From: an uncultured Micavibrio sp.
Lineage (GTDB): Bacteria; Pseudomonadota; Alphaproteobacteria; Micavibrionales; UBA1664
Length of the DNA stretch: 6,343 nucleotides
Reading direction: 5' to 3'
Assembly (NCBI GenBank): GCA_937896295.1
Contig: CALBME010000070.1
Span: 1 to 6,343 of the forward strand
Of the stretch, positions 5,654-6,343 are shown one piece after another. The translations under genes were made by a program, and so were the position numbers. Below the pieces are notes generated by a model. That model saw only the letters and a program-made list of their open reading frames with translations, was not told the origin of the DNA and searched no databases. Position 1 is the stretch's first letter, and each line of letters starts with the position of its first letter.

Positions 5654-6343
5654 TTACGAGAGGAGCTTGCGCATATCCTGATACAAGCTGGCGTTGGACG
5701 CTAAAATCGACCCACCATTGACGGGGTTGTTACCGCCGTTCAGTTCCGTCACCATGCCACCGGCCTCGCGCACCAGCAACACGCCGGCAGCGACATCCCA
5801 TGCCTTGATATTACGGTCCCAGAACGCATCGAGGCGACCGGCCGCGATGTAAGCCAGATCAAGCGCGGATGCGCCCATGGTGCGCACGGCGCTGACCGAG
5901 GCCGACACGCGCTGAAGATCGCGGCCGATCTGGTCCGGATCGCGGCGGCCCTTGGCAGGCAGCGGCGTTGAAACCATGGCCATGTCCATGTCCTTGCGTC
6001 CCGAGATACGCAGACGTTTGTTGCGCAGGAATGCACCGTGCCCCTTCGAGGCCCAGAACACTTCATTGCGCACGACGTCAAAGGTAACGGCGGCGGTGAT
6101 TTCGCCGTCTTCCTCGGCCGCGATGGTGGTGCACCAGTGCGGAACGCCATGCAGGAAGTTGTTGGTGCCGTCGAGCGGGTCGACATAAAACACCTTCGAC
6201 TTGTCCTTGCCTTCGACCTTGCCGGATTCCTCCATCATGAAAGACCAGTCGGGGCGCGCCTTTTCCAGCACGCTGTGAATGGTCTTTTCAGCCTTTTTAT
6301 CGGCGGCGGAAACGAAATCGGACGGCCCCTTGATCGAGACCTG
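5654..6343 (-). CDS. suhB: Inositol monophosphatase / SuhB family phosphatase (N-terminus beyond the window)
   Basis: This family comprises Mg-dependent, lithium-sensitive sugar-phosphate phosphatases acting on myo-inositol-1-phosphate and related substrates. E. coli SuhB also works in ribosomal antitermination. The frame is open to the window end. From there, 229 residues are visible: KGPSDFVSAAD (5-15), the metal-binding EES (38-40), motif A DPLDGTNNF (55-63), ALDLAYIAAGRLDAFWD (160-176) and motif B WDVAAG (182-187), then VREAGG. These are the three metal-site segments, all intact. An internal GTG at 6271 is in frame, but the codons upstream of it are strongly family-like, so it is not the start. 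About 35-45 N-terminal residues are missing off the edge. The gene leads the minus-strand operon seen here. The wording (KGPSDFVSAAD, NNFLHGVPHW) is of the alphaproteobacterial type. Whether the in vivo substrate is an inositol phosphate cannot be told. Confidence 0.93.
   Translation of the reverse strand, partial: QVSIKGPSDFVSAADKKAEKTIHSVLEKARPDWSFMMEESGKVEGKDKSKVFYVDPLDGTNNFLHGVPHWCTTIAAEEDGEITAAVTFDVVRNEVFWASKGHGAFLRNKRLRISGRKDMDMAMVSTPLPAKGRRDPDQIGRDLQRVSASVSAVRTMGASALDLAYIAAGRLDAFWDRNIKAWDVAAGVLLVREAGGMVTELNGGNNPVNGGSILASNASLYQDMRKLLS

Noticed and set aside
5654..6271. GTG at 6271 as the start of the phosphatase
   Set aside because: The frame stays open to the window end and the extra 24 codons include the conserved KGPSDFVSAAD segment, so the start lies outside.

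Overview
About 5 kb of this window (roughly 1320 to 6343) reads as a compact chromosomal segment from an alphaproteobacterium with about 60% GC. Three things suggest this: the C-terminal part of a CcrM-type cell-cycle DNA methyltransferase, the lgt-midA gene pair, and a near absence of the CcrM target GANTC (I find only two in this part). The first ~1.3 kb does not belong with it. It encodes ClpC-type AAA+ chaperone sequence that runs in frame, with no stop, into the CcrM fragment.

Layout. Positions 3-1928 (+) form one open frame made of three dissimilar pieces. The first ~120 codons look like ClpC of a Verrucomicrobia/Planctomycetes-like lineage with relaxed codon use. The next ~310 codons look very much like mycobacterial/actinobacterial ClpC1 with extreme G/C-ending codons. 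The last ~200 codons are the C-terminal half of CcrM without its catalytic DPPY motif. Both joins fall in conserved stretches. This is best explained as an assembly or amplification chimera, not as a real fusion protein. Then follow lgt (1938-2738, +), encoding the lipoprotein diacylglyceryl transferase, and a midA/NDUFAF7-like methyltransferase gene (2717-3823, +), which starts inside the end of lgt.

On the minus strand, reading from the right edge, is a second tight operon. It holds an inositol-monophosphatase/SuhB-family gene cut by the window end (5654-6343), a secreted protein with a degenerate OmpA-like C-terminal domain (4544-5641), and a secreted protein of unknown function (3777-4547). 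The two operons converge, and their last genes overlap tail to tail by 47 bp.

Genes working together: Lgt acts in envelope lipoprotein maturation, MidA is probably tied to respiratory complex I, and the minus-strand operon sends two proteins to the periplasm. No RNA gene, CRISPR array, insertion sequence or non-coding stretch above 300 bp is present. The longest intergenic gaps are about 10 bp. I see no convincing new biological system. The most notable observation is the triple chimera at the left end, which would mislead anyone annotating it as a novel ClpC-methyltransferase fusion.
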